NCBI RefSeq assembly: GCF_902499125.1
Contig: NZ_CABVPX010000036.1
Span: forward strand, 1 to 64,000
DNA from: Burkholderia arboris
GTDB taxonomy: Bacteria > Pseudomonadota > Gammaproteobacteria > Burkholderiales > Burkholderiaceae
Reading direction: 5' to 3'
Length of the DNA stretch: 64,000 nucleotides
Below, piece by piece: positions 8,537-19,920 of this stretch; the first letter of the stretch is position 1; each line of letters begins with the position of its first letter. The position numbers were made by a program, and so were the translations under genes. The notes under the pieces are model-generated. The model was given only the letters and a program-made list of their open reading frames with translations. It had not been told where the DNA came from and searched no databases.

Positions 8537-9529
8537 TTACGCCGTGCCGTCGGGCGGGGCGACCGACTGCTCGATCGCGCCGAAGATCGACTTGCCGGCC
8601 GCGTCGAACATCTCGATGCGCACGGTGTCGCCGTAGCGCATGAATTCGGTCTGCGGCGCACCGTGCTCGATCGTCTCGAGGCAACGCTTCTCGGCGATGC
8701 AGCAGTAGCCGCGCTTCGCGTCCTTGTTCGACACGGTGCCCGAGCCGACGATCGAGCCGGCACGCAGGTTGCGCGTCTTCGCCGCGTGCGCCACCAGCTG
8801 GCCGAAGTGGAACACCATGTCGGTGCCCGCATCGGGCTGGCCGACCTTCCTGCCGTTCCAGTGGACGATCATCGGCCGGTGCACGCGGCCTTCGCGCCAT
8901 TCGTCGCCGAGCTCGTCGGGCGTCACGGCGACCGGCGCGAACGCGGTGGCCGGCTTGCTCTGGAAGAAGCCGAAGCCCTTCGCGAGTTCGGCGGGGATCA
9001 GGTTGCGCAGCGACACGTCGTTCACGAGCGTGACGAGCCGCACGGCCTTCAGCGCGGCGTCGGGCGACACGCTCATCGGCACGTCGCCGGTGATCACCGC
9101 GACTTCCGCCTCGAAATCGATGCCCCACGCTTCCGACGGGCACACGACGTCGTCGCGCGGCCCGAGGAAATCGTCGCTGCCGCCCTGGTACATCAGCGGA
9201 TCGGTCCAGAACTCGGGCGGCATCTCCGCGCCGCGCGCCCGGCGCACGAGCTCGACGTGGTTCACGTACGCGGAGCCGTCGGCCCACTGGAACGCGCGCG
9301 GCAGCGGCGCCATGCAGTTGGCCGGATCGAATGCGAACGTGTTGCGCGCGCGGCCGTGGTTCAGCGCGTCGTACAGGTCGCGCAGCTGCGGCGCGTAGAA
9401 CGCCCAGTCGTCGAGGACGCGCTGCAGCGTCGGCGCGATCGCGTCGGCGATCGCCGCGGTGTGCAGATCGCGCGACACGACGATCAGCTGGCCGTCGCGC
9501 GTGCCGTCCTTCAGCGAAGCAAGTTTCAT
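8537..9529 (-). CDS. Fumarylacetoacetate hydrolase (FAH) family protein
   Basis: 330 residues. The FAH metal site is visible as DFEAEVAVITGD (acidic ligands) with the downstream GSGTVSNKD loop. Family members cleave or hydrate/decarboxylate acyl-pyruvates such as fumarylpyruvate or 2-oxo-hept-enedioate. Length fits single-chain FAH-like enzymes with a ~100-residue N-terminal extension, shorter than classical fumarylacetoacetase. It is divergent from an IclR regulator, the usual layout for an aromatic-catabolism enzyme under local control. The exact substrate is not determinable. Confidence 0.88.
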   Translation of the reverse strand: MKLASLKDGTRDGQLIVVSRDLHTAAIADAIAPTLQRVLDDWAFYAPQLRDLYDALNHGRARNTFAFDPANCMAPLPRAFQWADGSAYVNHVELVRRARGAEMPPEFWTDPLMYQGGSDDFLGPRDDVVCPSEAWGIDFEAEVAVITGDVPMSVSPDAALKAVRLVTLVNDVSLRNLIPAELAKGFGFFQSKPATAFAPVAVTPDELGDEWREGRVHRPMIVHWNGRKVGQPDAGTDMVFHFGQLVAHAAKTRNLRAGSIVGSGTVSNKDAKRGYCCIAEKRCLETIEHGAPQTEFMRYGDTVRIEMFDAAGKSIFGAIEQSVAPPDGTA

Positions 9530-9659
9530 AAGGGGGACTCTGCCGTTGTAGTGACGATGGAGGGAATCTATTTTACGATGGTGAATCCATGCGGCGCGCG
9601 ACGATCGCGCCTGCCGTTTTCACCCCGATTCCTGCCGCATTTTCGCGCACCCGTTGCCC
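9530..9659. promoter_or_regulatory. Divergent FAH / IclR promoter region
   Basis: 130 bp between the divergent starts. The most AT-rich stretch, about 9565-9592, contains the imperfect inverted pair GGAATC ... GAATCC (9564-9589), a candidate site for the adjacent IclR protein. This is inference from position and partial symmetry. Confidence 0.35.
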
Positions 9660-10526
9660 ATGCCCGCCAACCCGCTTCCCGACGACGATCTCGCCGACTC
9701 CGACACCGACGACGCCGCCTCCGGCGAGAACGGCGAGAAGGTCCGTTCCGGCATCCAGTCGATCGAGGTCGGCTTCCGCCTGCTCGACGTGCTGACGAGC
9801 GAACCGCGCGCGATGATGCTGCGCGATCTCGCGCAGCGCGCGGGCATGAGTCCTGCGAAGGCGCACCGCTACCTCGTCAGCTTCTCGCGGCTCGGTGTCG
9901 TGTCGCAAGACCCCGTCTCCGGGCGCTACGAGCTCGGCGGCTTCGCGTTGCAGATGGGGCTCGCGCGGCTCGCACGTGTCGACGGCGTGAAGCTCGCGCG
10001 GATCGCGCTGACCGAATTCCGCGACCGCCTCGACCAGACGGTCGGCATCGCGGTGTGGGGCAACCAGGGGCCGACGATCGTGCACTGGATGGAATCGAGC
10101 CATCCGGCGAAGGCGTCCTTGAAGCTCGGCGACGTGATGCCGCTGCTCGGCTCCGCGACGGGGCTGCTGTTCGCCGCGTACCTGCCGCGCAGCAAGACCG
10201 CCGCGATGCTCGAGCGCGAACTCGCCGATACGCGCCGTTCGCCGCACCACGGCGGCCCGCGCACGCTCGACGAGGTCGACGCGGTGCTTGCCGGCGTGCG
10301 CCAGCACGAAGCCGCGCGCGTCGAAGGGATGCTGCTGCCGACGATCCACGCGTTCTGCATGCCCGTGTTCGACGCGGTCGGCGAACTCGCGCTCGCGATC
10401 GTCGCACTCGGCCAGGAAGGCTCGTTCGACATCGCATGGGGCGGCGAGATCGACACCGCGCTGCGTGCATGCGCGCAGAAACTGTCCTACGAACTCGGCT
10501 ATAGTCCCGACGCGCGCGACGCCTGA
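9660..10526 (+). CDS. IclR-family transcriptional regulator
   Basis: 288 residues. N-terminal winged HTH (SIEVGFRLLDVLTSEPRAMM through AQRAGMSPAKAHRYLVSF) and a C-terminal IclR effector domain (from FRDRLDQTVGIAVWGNQGP to the LGY region). ATG 9660 is preferred to a TTG six bases earlier. It is divergent from the FAH gene, which it probably controls in response to a pathway intermediate. An acidic Asp-rich N-terminal leader of ~25 residues precedes the HTH. Confidence 0.92.
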   Translation: MPANPLPDDDLADSDTDDAASGENGEKVRSGIQSIEVGFRLLDVLTSEPRAMMLRDLAQRAGMSPAKAHRYLVSFSRLGVVSQDPVSGRYELGGFALQMGLARLARVDGVKLARIALTEFRDRLDQTVGIAVWGNQGPTIVHWMESSHPAKASLKLGDVMPLLGSATGLLFAAYLPRSKTAAMLERELADTRRSPHHGGPRTLDEVDAVLAGVRQHEAARVEGMLLPTIHAFCMPVFDAVGELALAIVALGQEGSFDIAWGGEIDTALRACAQKLSYELGYSPDARDA

Positions 10527-10640
10527 CGCCCCCCGGTTCGCCCCGTGTCACGCATCGCGAACGCGTAGCGCATCCGACGGTCCGATTCCTGTGGCGCGCT
10601 TGCGCGCCCGACGTCACGCGACCGCCCCGATCCTGTTCCG

Positions 10641-11903
10641 ATGCCCATGCAGCCTGCCGACATCCGCCCGAGTCACGCCCTGCCCCGCCGCTGGCTGCGC
10701 GTGGGCATTGCGCTCGTCGTCGTGCTGGTGCTGCACGCGCTCGCCGCGTTCTGGCTGATGCGCAACCGGGAATCGTTCACGCCGCCGCCGCCCGCCGAGA
10801 TCCCCGTGCAGATCGAGCTGCTGAAGCCGCAACCGATCGAACGCCAGAGCGCGCCGAAGGCCGTCGAGCATCCGGCCACCCCCGCGCCGGCTGCGCCCGG
10901 GGCGGCCGCGCCGAAGCCCGCACCGTCGCCCGAGCCGGTCCTCACGGCAACGCAGACGGCCGAGCGCGGCGAACCGCCGGCCGCCGCCTCCGCTGCGAGC
11001 GGCGTACCGGGCGCATCGGGCGCATCGGGCGCGTCGGATGCGCACGCCGCATCGGCCGCCGGCGCCAGCAGCGCCGCAACGCCCGGCCCCGCGACGCATG
11101 GCGTGAAGTTCGCCGCGCCGCCGTCCGGCGACCTGCAGTACGACACGTTCTACAACGGCATGCAGAACATGATCGGCACGATCCGCTGGCGCACCGACGG
11201 GCACACCTACGACCTGTCGGTGTCGATGCCGGTGCCGTTCGTCGGCCCGTTCACCTATCGCAGCGAAGGCCGCATCGACGCGTTCGGCGTCGCGCCCGAC
11301 CGGTACGTCGAGAAGCGCGGCAAACGGCCGGAAGACATCGCGATCTTCAATCGCGAGATCCGCCAGGTCGTGTTCACGCGCACGCCGAACAACGCACCGC
11401 TGCCCGACGGCGTGCAGGACCGCTTCAGCATGCTGATGCAGTTGTCGGGGCTCGTGCGCGGCAACCCTGCCGCGTACCAGCCGGGCGTCACGCAGCAGTT
11501 CTTCGTGATCGACAACAACAGCGGCGAGACCTGGCCGATCACCGTGATCGGCAACGAGCAGGTGCAGACGCAGACCGGCATCATCGACGCGCGGCACTTC
11601 ATGCGCCTGCCGCGCCGCGACGGCGACACGCGCCGCATCGACATGTGGCTCGCGCCGTCGCTCGGCTGGCTGCCCGCGCGGCTCGTGCAAACCGAGCCGA
11701 ACGGTGCGCAGATCGAGCTACTATGGCATGGTCGGCTCGCGGCACCGGATGTGCCTGCCGACACCGCGCCGACAGGCGGCGCAACGAACGCGCCCGCCGG
11801 CGCAACGCCACCCGATGCAACGTCCGCACCGCCGACGGAACCGGCGCAACCCGCGCCGCCGGCGAGCGGGCAACCGCCTGCATCGTCGGCTGTCACACAG
11901 TGA
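10641..11903 (+). CDS. DUF3108 membrane-anchored periplasmic protein
   Basis: 420 residues. A signal anchor at about 20-42 (WLRVGIALVVVLVLHALAAF) is followed by a ~110-residue Pro/Ala-rich linker, then a DUF3108 beta-rich domain (YDTFYNGMQNMIGTIRWRTDG to IELLWHGRL), then another Pro/Ala tail. DUF3108 proteins are predicted envelope proteins of unknown function with a lipocalin-like or LolA-like beta fold. The TonB-like layout (N-terminal anchor plus long Pro-rich spacer) suggests the domain reaches into the periplasm. A second ATG six bases in is an equal candidate start. Confidence 0.85.
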   Translation: MPMQPADIRPSHALPRRWLRVGIALVVVLVLHALAAFWLMRNRESFTPPPPAEIPVQIELLKPQPIERQSAPKAVEHPATPAPAAPGAAAPKPAPSPEPVLTATQTAERGEPPAAASAASGVPGASGASGASDAHAASAAGASSAATPGPATHGVKFAAPPSGDLQYDTFYNGMQNMIGTIRWRTDGHTYDLSVSMPVPFVGPFTYRSEGRIDAFGVAPDRYVEKRGKRPEDIAIFNREIRQVVFTRTPNNAPLPDGVQDRFSMLMQLSGLVRGNPAAYQPGVTQQFFVIDNNSGETWPITVIGNEQVQTQTGIIDARHFMRLPRRDGDTRRIDMWLAPSLGWLPARLVQTEPNGAQIELLWHGRLAAPDVPADTAPTGGATNAPAGATPPDATSAPPTEPAQPAPPASGQPPASSAVTQ

Positions 11904-12032
11904 ACGCGCACGGATCGGCAAATTCGACCGATTACAGATTTCGTCGAAATGGCCGATGACACTCTTTAACAACTATTTCCGTCCACCGGCAGACAATAAG
12001 AAACGTTTCATAGACATCGGCTTCTAACCGAT

Positions 12033-12059
12033 ACACCCCAGCAAACGGGAACGGGGTGT
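12033..12059 (+). promoter_or_regulatory. Stem-loop in the leader of the DUF3567 gene
   Basis: ACACCCC (12033-12039) and GGGGTGT (12053-12059) form a perfect 7-bp stem around a 13-nt purine-rich loop, ~85 bases before the start codon at 12145. No T tract follows. It may be a leader-RNA structure or mRNA stabiliser. Confidence 0.4.
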
Positions 12060-12144
12060 GCAGCGCAAGCCCCTTGAAACCGGCAAGGCCCGCCCCACCT
12101 AGGGGACAACAAGGCCAGATGCCACTGCGAAGAGGAGTGCCGCC

Positions 12145-12402
12145 ATGCAAATGATCTACAACAGCCCCAACTACTGCGTCGTCGAATTTGCGCCGCAGGC
12201 CGGCCATCACCTGATGAATGCCGGTGGCTACGAAATCGTCGACAAGAACGCGCAGCGCGAGATCTTCATCGACGGCGAACTTGCCGAACGATTCCGCGCG
12301 CACGTGAAGCAGCTGATCGAGGATGAGCCGTCGCTCGACGAAGTCGACGAATTCCTCGGACAATTCGACAGCCTGATGATGATGCCCGTCGTGCTGCACT
12401 GA
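12145..12402 (+). CDS. DUF3567 family small protein
   Basis: 85 residues, acidic, without signal peptide or membrane helix. The sequence MQMIYNSPNYCVVEF at the start and FLGQFDSLMMMPVVLH at the end match the small DUF3567 family of Burkholderiales. Function unknown. GAGGAG lies 8 bases before the ATG, a strong ribosome site suggesting high expression. It is monocistronic, with a structured 240-bp leader upstream and a strong terminator downstream. Confidence 0.88.
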   Translation: MQMIYNSPNYCVVEFAPQAGHHLMNAGGYEIVDKNAQREIFIDGELAERFRAHVKQLIEDEPSLDEVDEFLGQFDSLMMMPVVLH

Positions 12403-12479
12403 CGACCCGCGGCCCGGCGCCTCGCGCGGCCGGGCCATTCGCCGCGCAGCGACGCGGCGCCGCGAGCACTCCGATCCTG

Positions 12480-12508
12480 CCCCCGCCCGGTTCGCCGGCG
12501 GGGGTTTT
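12480..12508 (+). terminator. Rho-independent terminator after DUF3567 gene
   Basis: CCCCCGCC...GG (12480-12490, one bulged C), TTCG tetraloop, CCGGCGGGGG (12495-12504), then TTTT. Confidence 0.85.
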
Positions 12509-12564
12509 CATTTGGCGCGCCGCCCGGCGCCGCGCAAGGCCGGGCGGCACCCAGGCGCACCGGC

Positions 12565-12570
12565 TACAAT
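12565..12570 (+). promoter_or_regulatory. Candidate -10 of metH
   Basis: TACAAT in the context CGGCTACAATGG, 34 bases before the start codon at 12604. No clear -35. I see no cobalamin riboswitch in the short leader. Confidence 0.45.
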
Positions 12571-12603
12571 GGCGGTTTTCCCGTCTTCGCCGGTCTTTCG
12601 CCC

Positions 12604-13671
12604 ATGTCTGCGACTCCTCTCGCCGCTTCCGCCCCGCTCGACGCGCCCTACACGCGCGGCGCCGCCCTGCCCGCGCTGCTGAAATCGCGCATCCTGATCC
12701 TCGACGGCGCGATGGGCACGATGATCCAGCGCTACAAGCTCGACGAAGCTGCGTATCGCGGCGAGCGCTTCAAGGATTTCCCGCGCGACATCAAGGGCAA
12801 CAACGAGCTGCTGTCGCTCACGCAGCCGCAGATCATCCGCGAGATCCACGACCAGTATTTCGCGGCCGGCGCCGACATCGTCGAAACCAACACGTTCGGC
12901 GCGACGACCGTCGCGCAGGCCGACTACGGGATGGAAGATCTCGTCGTCGAGATGAACATCGAATCGGCGAAGCTCGCACGCGAAGCCGCCGCGAAATACG
13001 CGACGCCGGCCAAGCCGCGCTTCGTCGCGGGCGCGATCGGGCCGACGCCGAAGACGGCGAGCATCTCGCCGGACGTCAACGATCCGGGCGCGCGCAACGT
13101 CACGTTCGACGAGCTGCGCACGTCGTATTACCAGCAGGCGAAGGCATTGCTCGACGGCGGCGTCGACCTGTTCCTCGTCGAGACGATCTTCGACACGCTG
13201 AACGCGAAGGCCGCGCTGTTCGCGCTCGACGAGCTGTTCGAGGACACCGGCGAACGCCTGCCGATCATGATCTCGGGCACCGTCACCGATGCGTCGGGCC
13301 GGATCCTGTCGGGCCAGACCGTCGAGGCATTCTGGAATTCGCTGCGTCACGCGAAGCCGCTCACGTTCGGCCTGAACTGCGCACTCGGCGCGGCGCTGAT
13401 GCGCCCGTACATCGCCGAGCTCGCGAAACTGTGCGACACCTACGTGTCGTGCTACCCGAACGCGGGCCTGCCGAACCCGATGAGCGACACGGGCTTCGAC
13501 GAAACGCCGGACGTCACGTCGGGCCTGCTGAAGGAATTCGCGCAGGCCGGGCTCGTGAACCTCGCGGGCGGCTGCTGCGGCACGACGCCCGAACACATCG
13601 CCGAAATCGCGAAGGCGCTCGCCGACGTGAAGCCGCGCCGCTGGCCGAACCAGTACAGCGACAACGCCTGA
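12604..13671 (+). CDS. metH: Methionine synthase, homocysteine-binding half
   Basis: 355 residues; equivalent to the N-terminal homocysteine S-methyltransferase module of MetH. It begins with ILDGAMGTMIQ (32-42) and ends with the zinc-binding cysteines: NC in FGLNCALGA and the CC pair in GGCCGT. The chain stops just after this domain and a second gene 43 bp downstream supplies the remaining modules. Neither is a frameshift relic: each has its own start, stop and intact domain boundary. Together they should transfer the methyl group of methyltetrahydrofolate to homocysteine via cobalamin. Confidence 0.95.
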   Translation: MSATPLAASAPLDAPYTRGAALPALLKSRILILDGAMGTMIQRYKLDEAAYRGERFKDFPRDIKGNNELLSLTQPQIIREIHDQYFAAGADIVETNTFGATTVAQADYGMEDLVVEMNIESAKLAREAAAKYATPAKPRFVAGAIGPTPKTASISPDVNDPGARNVTFDELRTSYYQQAKALLDGGVDLFLVETIFDTLNAKAALFALDELFEDTGERLPIMISGTVTDASGRILSGQTVEAFWNSLRHAKPLTFGLNCALGAALMRPYIAELAKLCDTYVSCYPNAGLPNPMSDTGFDETPDVTSGLLKEFAQAGLVNLAGGCCGTTPEHIAEIAKALADVKPRRWPNQYSDNA

Positions 13672-13714
13672 CCCGACCGTCCCCACGTCCTTCATCACCA
13701 GAATTCGCACCGCC

Positions 13715-16432
<2,718 letters not shown>

Positions 16433-16474
16433 GCGACGCGAACGGGCGGCCAGCGGCCCGCCTTCGTTTGGTCA

Positions 16475-16516
16475 GACAAAAGAAAAAGCCCGCTCGAAAG
16501 CGGGCTTTTTCTTGTC
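16475..16516. terminator. Bidirectional terminator between metH and the DUF1840 gene
   Basis: GAAAAAGCCCGCT (16482-16494), loop CGAA, AGCGGGCTTTTTC (16499-16511): a 13-bp perfect stem, extended by GACAA/TTGTC arms, with A and T tracts on either side so it can serve both converging genes. Confidence 0.9.
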
Positions 16517-16549
16517 TGGCCAATCTGTCGTGTTGCCAGGCAAGGACGC

Positions 16550-16873
16550 TCAGAAGCCCCAGTGCACGTCGGCTTCGCCGGCCTTCGCTTCGCGCAGCAT
16601 CGTGAGGAACGGCGCGACGCGCTGGGCCAGGCTCGGCGGCACTTCGTGGTGCGCGTGGTCGGCTTCGTCCTCGTGGAAATGGCCAGCATGCTCGGCGCGC
16701 TCCTGCTTCGCCTGCGCGACGGCGCCTTCCAGCTTGGCGATCGCGTGGTCCAGCTCATCGTGCGTAATCACACCGCGCTCGCCCAGCTGCTTGCCGACGA
16801 GACCCAGCACATACACGGCGAAATCCTTCAGCACGTCGAGATCCTGTGCCGCCTTGCTCTTGAACGTAATCAT
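16550..16873 (-). CDS. DUF1840 family protein
   Basis: 107 residues, starting MITFKSKAAQDLDVL, the characteristic DUF1840 N-terminus, with a His/Glu-rich middle (HAGHFHEDEADHAHHE) that could bind metal and a hydrophobic C-terminus (VAPFLTMLREAKAG). Function unknown. The ATG at 16873 is chosen because it matches the family start; an upstream extension in frame is not conserved-looking. Converges on metH across a shared terminator. Confidence 0.88.
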   Translation of the reverse strand: MITFKSKAAQDLDVLKDFAVYVLGLVGKQLGERGVITHDELDHAIAKLEGAVAQAKQERAEHAGHFHEDEADHAHHEVPPSLAQRVAPFLTMLREAKAGEADVHWGF

Positions 16874-16981
16874 GACAATTCCCTTTTCATCTTGTTGTGC
16901 CTGCGCGGCGCGGTTGGGGAACGCCGGCAGACCGGCGTCCGGCCTCGCGGACGCGGGCCGCCTGAGCGGCATATTAGCACC

Positions 16982-16990
16982 TGTTAAAAT
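16982..16990 (+). promoter_or_regulatory. Extended -10 promoter of argS
   Basis: TGTTAAAAT has the extended -10 form TGn plus TAAAAT, 84 bases before the argS ATG. An AT-rich element (ATATTAG) lies just upstream; no -35 is evident, as expected for an extended -10 promoter. Confidence 0.5.
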
Positions 16991-17073
16991 TCTGCGATCC
17001 CTGAAACGCGCGCTTAAAAAGCGCGCCGGCGGGCCGGCGTTTCCGGCCGCCACCAACGAAGCCTTCTACCAGC

Positions 17074-18855
17074 ATGCTGCCAGCACACAAACAGACCCTC
17101 GAAGCCCTGCTCGCGGATAGCGTCAAGCAGGTCGCACACGCGCTGAAAGGCGCCGACGGCGCGTCCGTCGCCCCGACCATCACGCTGGAGCGCCCGAAGG
17201 TCGCCGCGCACGGCGACGTCGCGTGCAACGTCGCGATGCAGCTCGCCAAGCCGCTCGGCACGAACCCGCGCCAGCTCGCCGAGCAGATCGTCGCCGCGCT
17301 CATCGCGCAGCCGGCCGCGCAAGGCCTCGTCGAAGCCGCCGAGATCGCCGGCCCCGGCTTCATCAACCTGCGCCTGTCGGCCGCCGCGAAGCAGGCGGTG
17401 ATCGCCGCCGTGTTCGACCAGGGCCGCGCGTTCGGCACGTCGGATCGCGAGAAAGGCAAGCAGGTGTTGCTCGAATTCGTGTCGGCGAACCCGACCGGCC
17501 CGCTGCACGTCGGCCACGGCCGCCAGGCCGCGCTCGGCGACGTGCTCGCGAACGTCATCGCGAGCCAGGGCTACGCGGTGCACCGCGAGTTCTACTACAA
17601 CGACGCAGGCGTGCAGATCGGCAACCTCGCGATCTCGACGCAGGCGCGCGCACGCGGCCTGAAGCCGGGCGACGCGGGCTGGCCGGAAGCCGCGTACAAC
17701 GGCGAATACATCGCCGACATCGCGCGCGACTTCCTGAGCGGCGAAACGGTCGCCGCATCGGACGGCGAGCCGGTGAAGGGCACGGGCGACGTCGAGGATC
17801 TCGACGCGATCCGCAAGTTCGCGGTCACGTACCTGCGTCGCGAGCAGGACATGGACTTGCAGGCGTTCGGCGTGAAATTCGACCAGTATTACCTCGAGTC
17901 GTCGCTGTACAGCGAAGGCCGCGTCGAGAAGACGGTCGACGCGCTGATCAAGGCCGGCATGACCTACGAGCAGGACGGCGCGCTGTGGCTGCGCACGACC
18001 GACGAAGGCGACGACAAGGATCGCGTGATGCGCAAGTCGGACGGCACGTACACGTACTTCGTGCCGGACGTCGCGTACCACGTGACGAAGTGGGAGCGCG
18101 GCTTCACGAAGGTGATCAACATCCAGGGCTCGGACCACCACGGCACGATCGCGCGTGTGCGCGCCGGCCTGCAGGGGCTGCACATCGGGATCCCGAAGGG
18201 CTATCCCGACTACGTGCTGCACAAGATGGTCACCGTGATGCGCGACGGCCAGGAAGTGAAGATCTCGAAGCGCGCGGGCAGCTACGTGACGGTGCGCGAC
18301 CTGATCGAATGGTCGGGCGGCGCAGCGGCGGGCCAGGAAGCGGCCCCCGACCTGATCGACGAGGCGACCATCACGCGCGGCCGCGACGCGGTGCGTTTCT
18401 TCCTGATTTCGCGCAAGGCCGATACCGAGTTCGTGTTCGACATCGACCTCGCGTTGAAACAGAACGACGAAAACCCGGTCTATTACGTCCAGTACGCGCA
18501 TGCGCGGATCTGTTCGGTGCTCAACGAGCTGAAGTCGCGCTACAACGTCGACGTCTCGCAACTGCCGGGCGCCGACCTGTCGCAGCTGACGAGCACGCAG
18601 GCGGCGTCGCTGATGCAGAAGCTGGCCGAGTATCCGGACATGCTCACGCACGCAGCGAACGAGCTTTCGCCGCACGCGGTCGCGTTCTACCTGCGCGATC
18701 TCGCTGGCGAATTCCACTCGTTCTACAATGCGGAGCGCGTGCTGGTCGACGACGAAGCGCCGCGCAATGCGCGCGCCGCGCTCCTCGCCGCGACCCGGCA
18801 GGTGCTCGAAAACGGTCTGGCGGTGCTCGGCGTGTCCGCGCCCGCCAAGATGTAA
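17074..18855 (+). CDS. argS: Arginyl-tRNA synthetase
   Basis: 593 residues; charges tRNA-Arg. Class I motifs: HIGH box HVGHGR at 145-150, and the KMSK-like loop KISKRAGSYVT in the C-terminal half. The N-terminal Add-1 domain (residues 1-~110) and C-terminal anticodon-binding DALR domain (from ~460, ending near HSFYNAERVLV) are both present. Full-length. First gene of a group running into the SPOR protein and dsbA, though a hairpin separates it from the next gene. Confidence 0.97.
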   Translation: MLPAHKQTLEALLADSVKQVAHALKGADGASVAPTITLERPKVAAHGDVACNVAMQLAKPLGTNPRQLAEQIVAALIAQPAAQGLVEAAEIAGPGFINLRLSAAAKQAVIAAVFDQGRAFGTSDREKGKQVLLEFVSANPTGPLHVGHGRQAALGDVLANVIASQGYAVHREFYYNDAGVQIGNLAISTQARARGLKPGDAGWPEAAYNGEYIADIARDFLSGETVAASDGEPVKGTGDVEDLDAIRKFAVTYLRREQDMDLQAFGVKFDQYYLESSLYSEGRVEKTVDALIKAGMTYEQDGALWLRTTDEGDDKDRVMRKSDGTYTYFVPDVAYHVTKWERGFTKVINIQGSDHHGTIARVRAGLQGLHIGIPKGYPDYVLHKMVTVMRDGQEVKISKRAGSYVTVRDLIEWSGGAAAGQEAAPDLIDEATITRGRDAVRFFLISRKADTEFVFDIDLALKQNDENPVYYVQYAHARICSVLNELKSRYNVDVSQLPGADLSQLTSTQAASLMQKLAEYPDMLTHAANELSPHAVAFYLRDLAGEFHSFYNAERVLVDDEAPRNARAALLAATRQVLENGLAVLGVSAPAKM

Positions 18856-18886
18856 GGATGTAAGCGGCCCGAACCGGGCAGCGAAT

Positions 18887-18914
18887 GGCCGTGGCAGAAG
18901 CGCCTGCCACGGCC
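18887..18914 (+). terminator. Hairpin between argS and the SPOR gene
   Basis: GGCCGTGGCA (18887-18896) pairs perfectly over 10 bp with TGCCACGGCC (18905-18914), followed by a T-rich tail (TTCTTTTT). It could terminate or attenuate readthrough. An upstream in-frame ATG for the next gene (18885) lies inside it, which argues for the later start. Confidence 0.65.
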
Positions 18915-18947
18915 CTTTCACGATTCTTTTTGCAGGTGACTCAAGCA

Positions 18948-19850
18948 ATGGCACAACCACGCCGAACTTCGAAGCAATCGAAACAAGCCGGAGGGACATT
19001 TCTTGGAATCGTGTTGGGCCTGATCGTCGGCCTCGCGATCGCCGTGGTGGTGGCGCTCTACATCACGCGCTCGCCGTCGCCGTTCGTGTCGAAGGTCGCG
19101 CCGCCGCCGGCCGACAACGGCGCGAGCCAGCCGCAGCAGTTCGACCCGAACCGCGCGCTGCAGGGCAAGACGCCCGGCCAGCCGGTACCGCAGGCCGCAC
19201 AGCCCGCCCCGCCGAACACCGCGCCCGGCCAGGCCGCGAACCAGACCCAGGGCGGCCTGCTGCCCGAACCGCAGATCGTCGAAGTGCCGCCGTCGGCCAA
19301 CGGGTCGAGCGGTTCGAACAACACCGGCAGCTCGAACAACACGACCGCGTCGAACAATCCGTCGTCGGGCAATGGCGTCGCCGTCGCACCGAAGCCGGCT
19401 GACACCCCGCCGCCGCCGAAGAAGACCCAACAGGCGCAGCAACAGCAGCAAGGCGGCGAGGACGACCTCGCCCGCTTCGCCGCGCAGAAGCAGGCGCAGC
19501 AGGCTGCCGCACAAAAGCAGCAGCAACAGCAGCTGGCCGCGAACACGCCGAAGCCGACGTCGTCGGCCACGGCCGCAGCCGCAGCGAAGCCGCCGACCGC
19601 GGCCGACGCGAACACCGGCTACTTCCTGCAAGTGGGTGCGTACAAGACCGAAGGCGACGCCGAGCAGCAGCGCGCGCGCCTCGGCTTCCAGGGCTTCGAG
19701 TCGAAGGTGTCGAAGCGCGACGTCAGCGGCGTGACCTATTTCCGTGTACGCGTCGGCCCGTTCTCGAAATTCGAGGATATGAACTCGGCCCGTCAGCGCC
19801 TGTCCGATGCAGGTGTCGACACGGCGGTGATCCGCTTCACGAAGCAGTAA
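18948..19850 (+). CDS. SPOR-domain cell-division/envelope protein
   Basis: 300 residues. A short basic cytoplasmic tail (MAQPRRTSKQSKQ) is followed by one transmembrane helix (~17-41) and a long Pro/Gln/Asn-rich periplasmic linker. A C-terminal SPOR domain runs from about 222 (GYFLQVGAYKTEGDAEQQR) to the end. SPOR domains bind denuded peptidoglycan at division septa, and this layout resembles FtsN or DedD. The linker holds poly-Gln and Ser-Asn repeats and is fast-evolving. The start at 18948 excludes the upstream hairpin. Confidence 0.9.
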   Translation: MAQPRRTSKQSKQAGGTFLGIVLGLIVGLAIAVVVALYITRSPSPFVSKVAPPPADNGASQPQQFDPNRALQGKTPGQPVPQAAQPAPPNTAPGQAANQTQGGLLPEPQIVEVPPSANGSSGSNNTGSSNNTTASNNPSSGNGVAVAPKPADTPPPPKKTQQAQQQQQGGEDDLARFAAQKQAQQAAAQKQQQQQLAANTPKPTSSATAAAAAKPPTAADANTGYFLQVGAYKTEGDAEQQRARLGFQGFESKVSKRDVSGVTYFRVRVGPFSKFEDMNSARQRLSDAGVDTAVIRFTKQ

Positions 19851-19920
19851 GCCAACCGGCCGAGCCCACGCAGAACCCGTTACGTTCCGTAACCCGAGCA
19901 ACTGATTCGACGTTCACAAC

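Noticed and set aside
12403..12603. Cobalamin riboswitch before metH
   Set aside because: Only a terminator and a short leader are present; no B12-box-like sequence seen.
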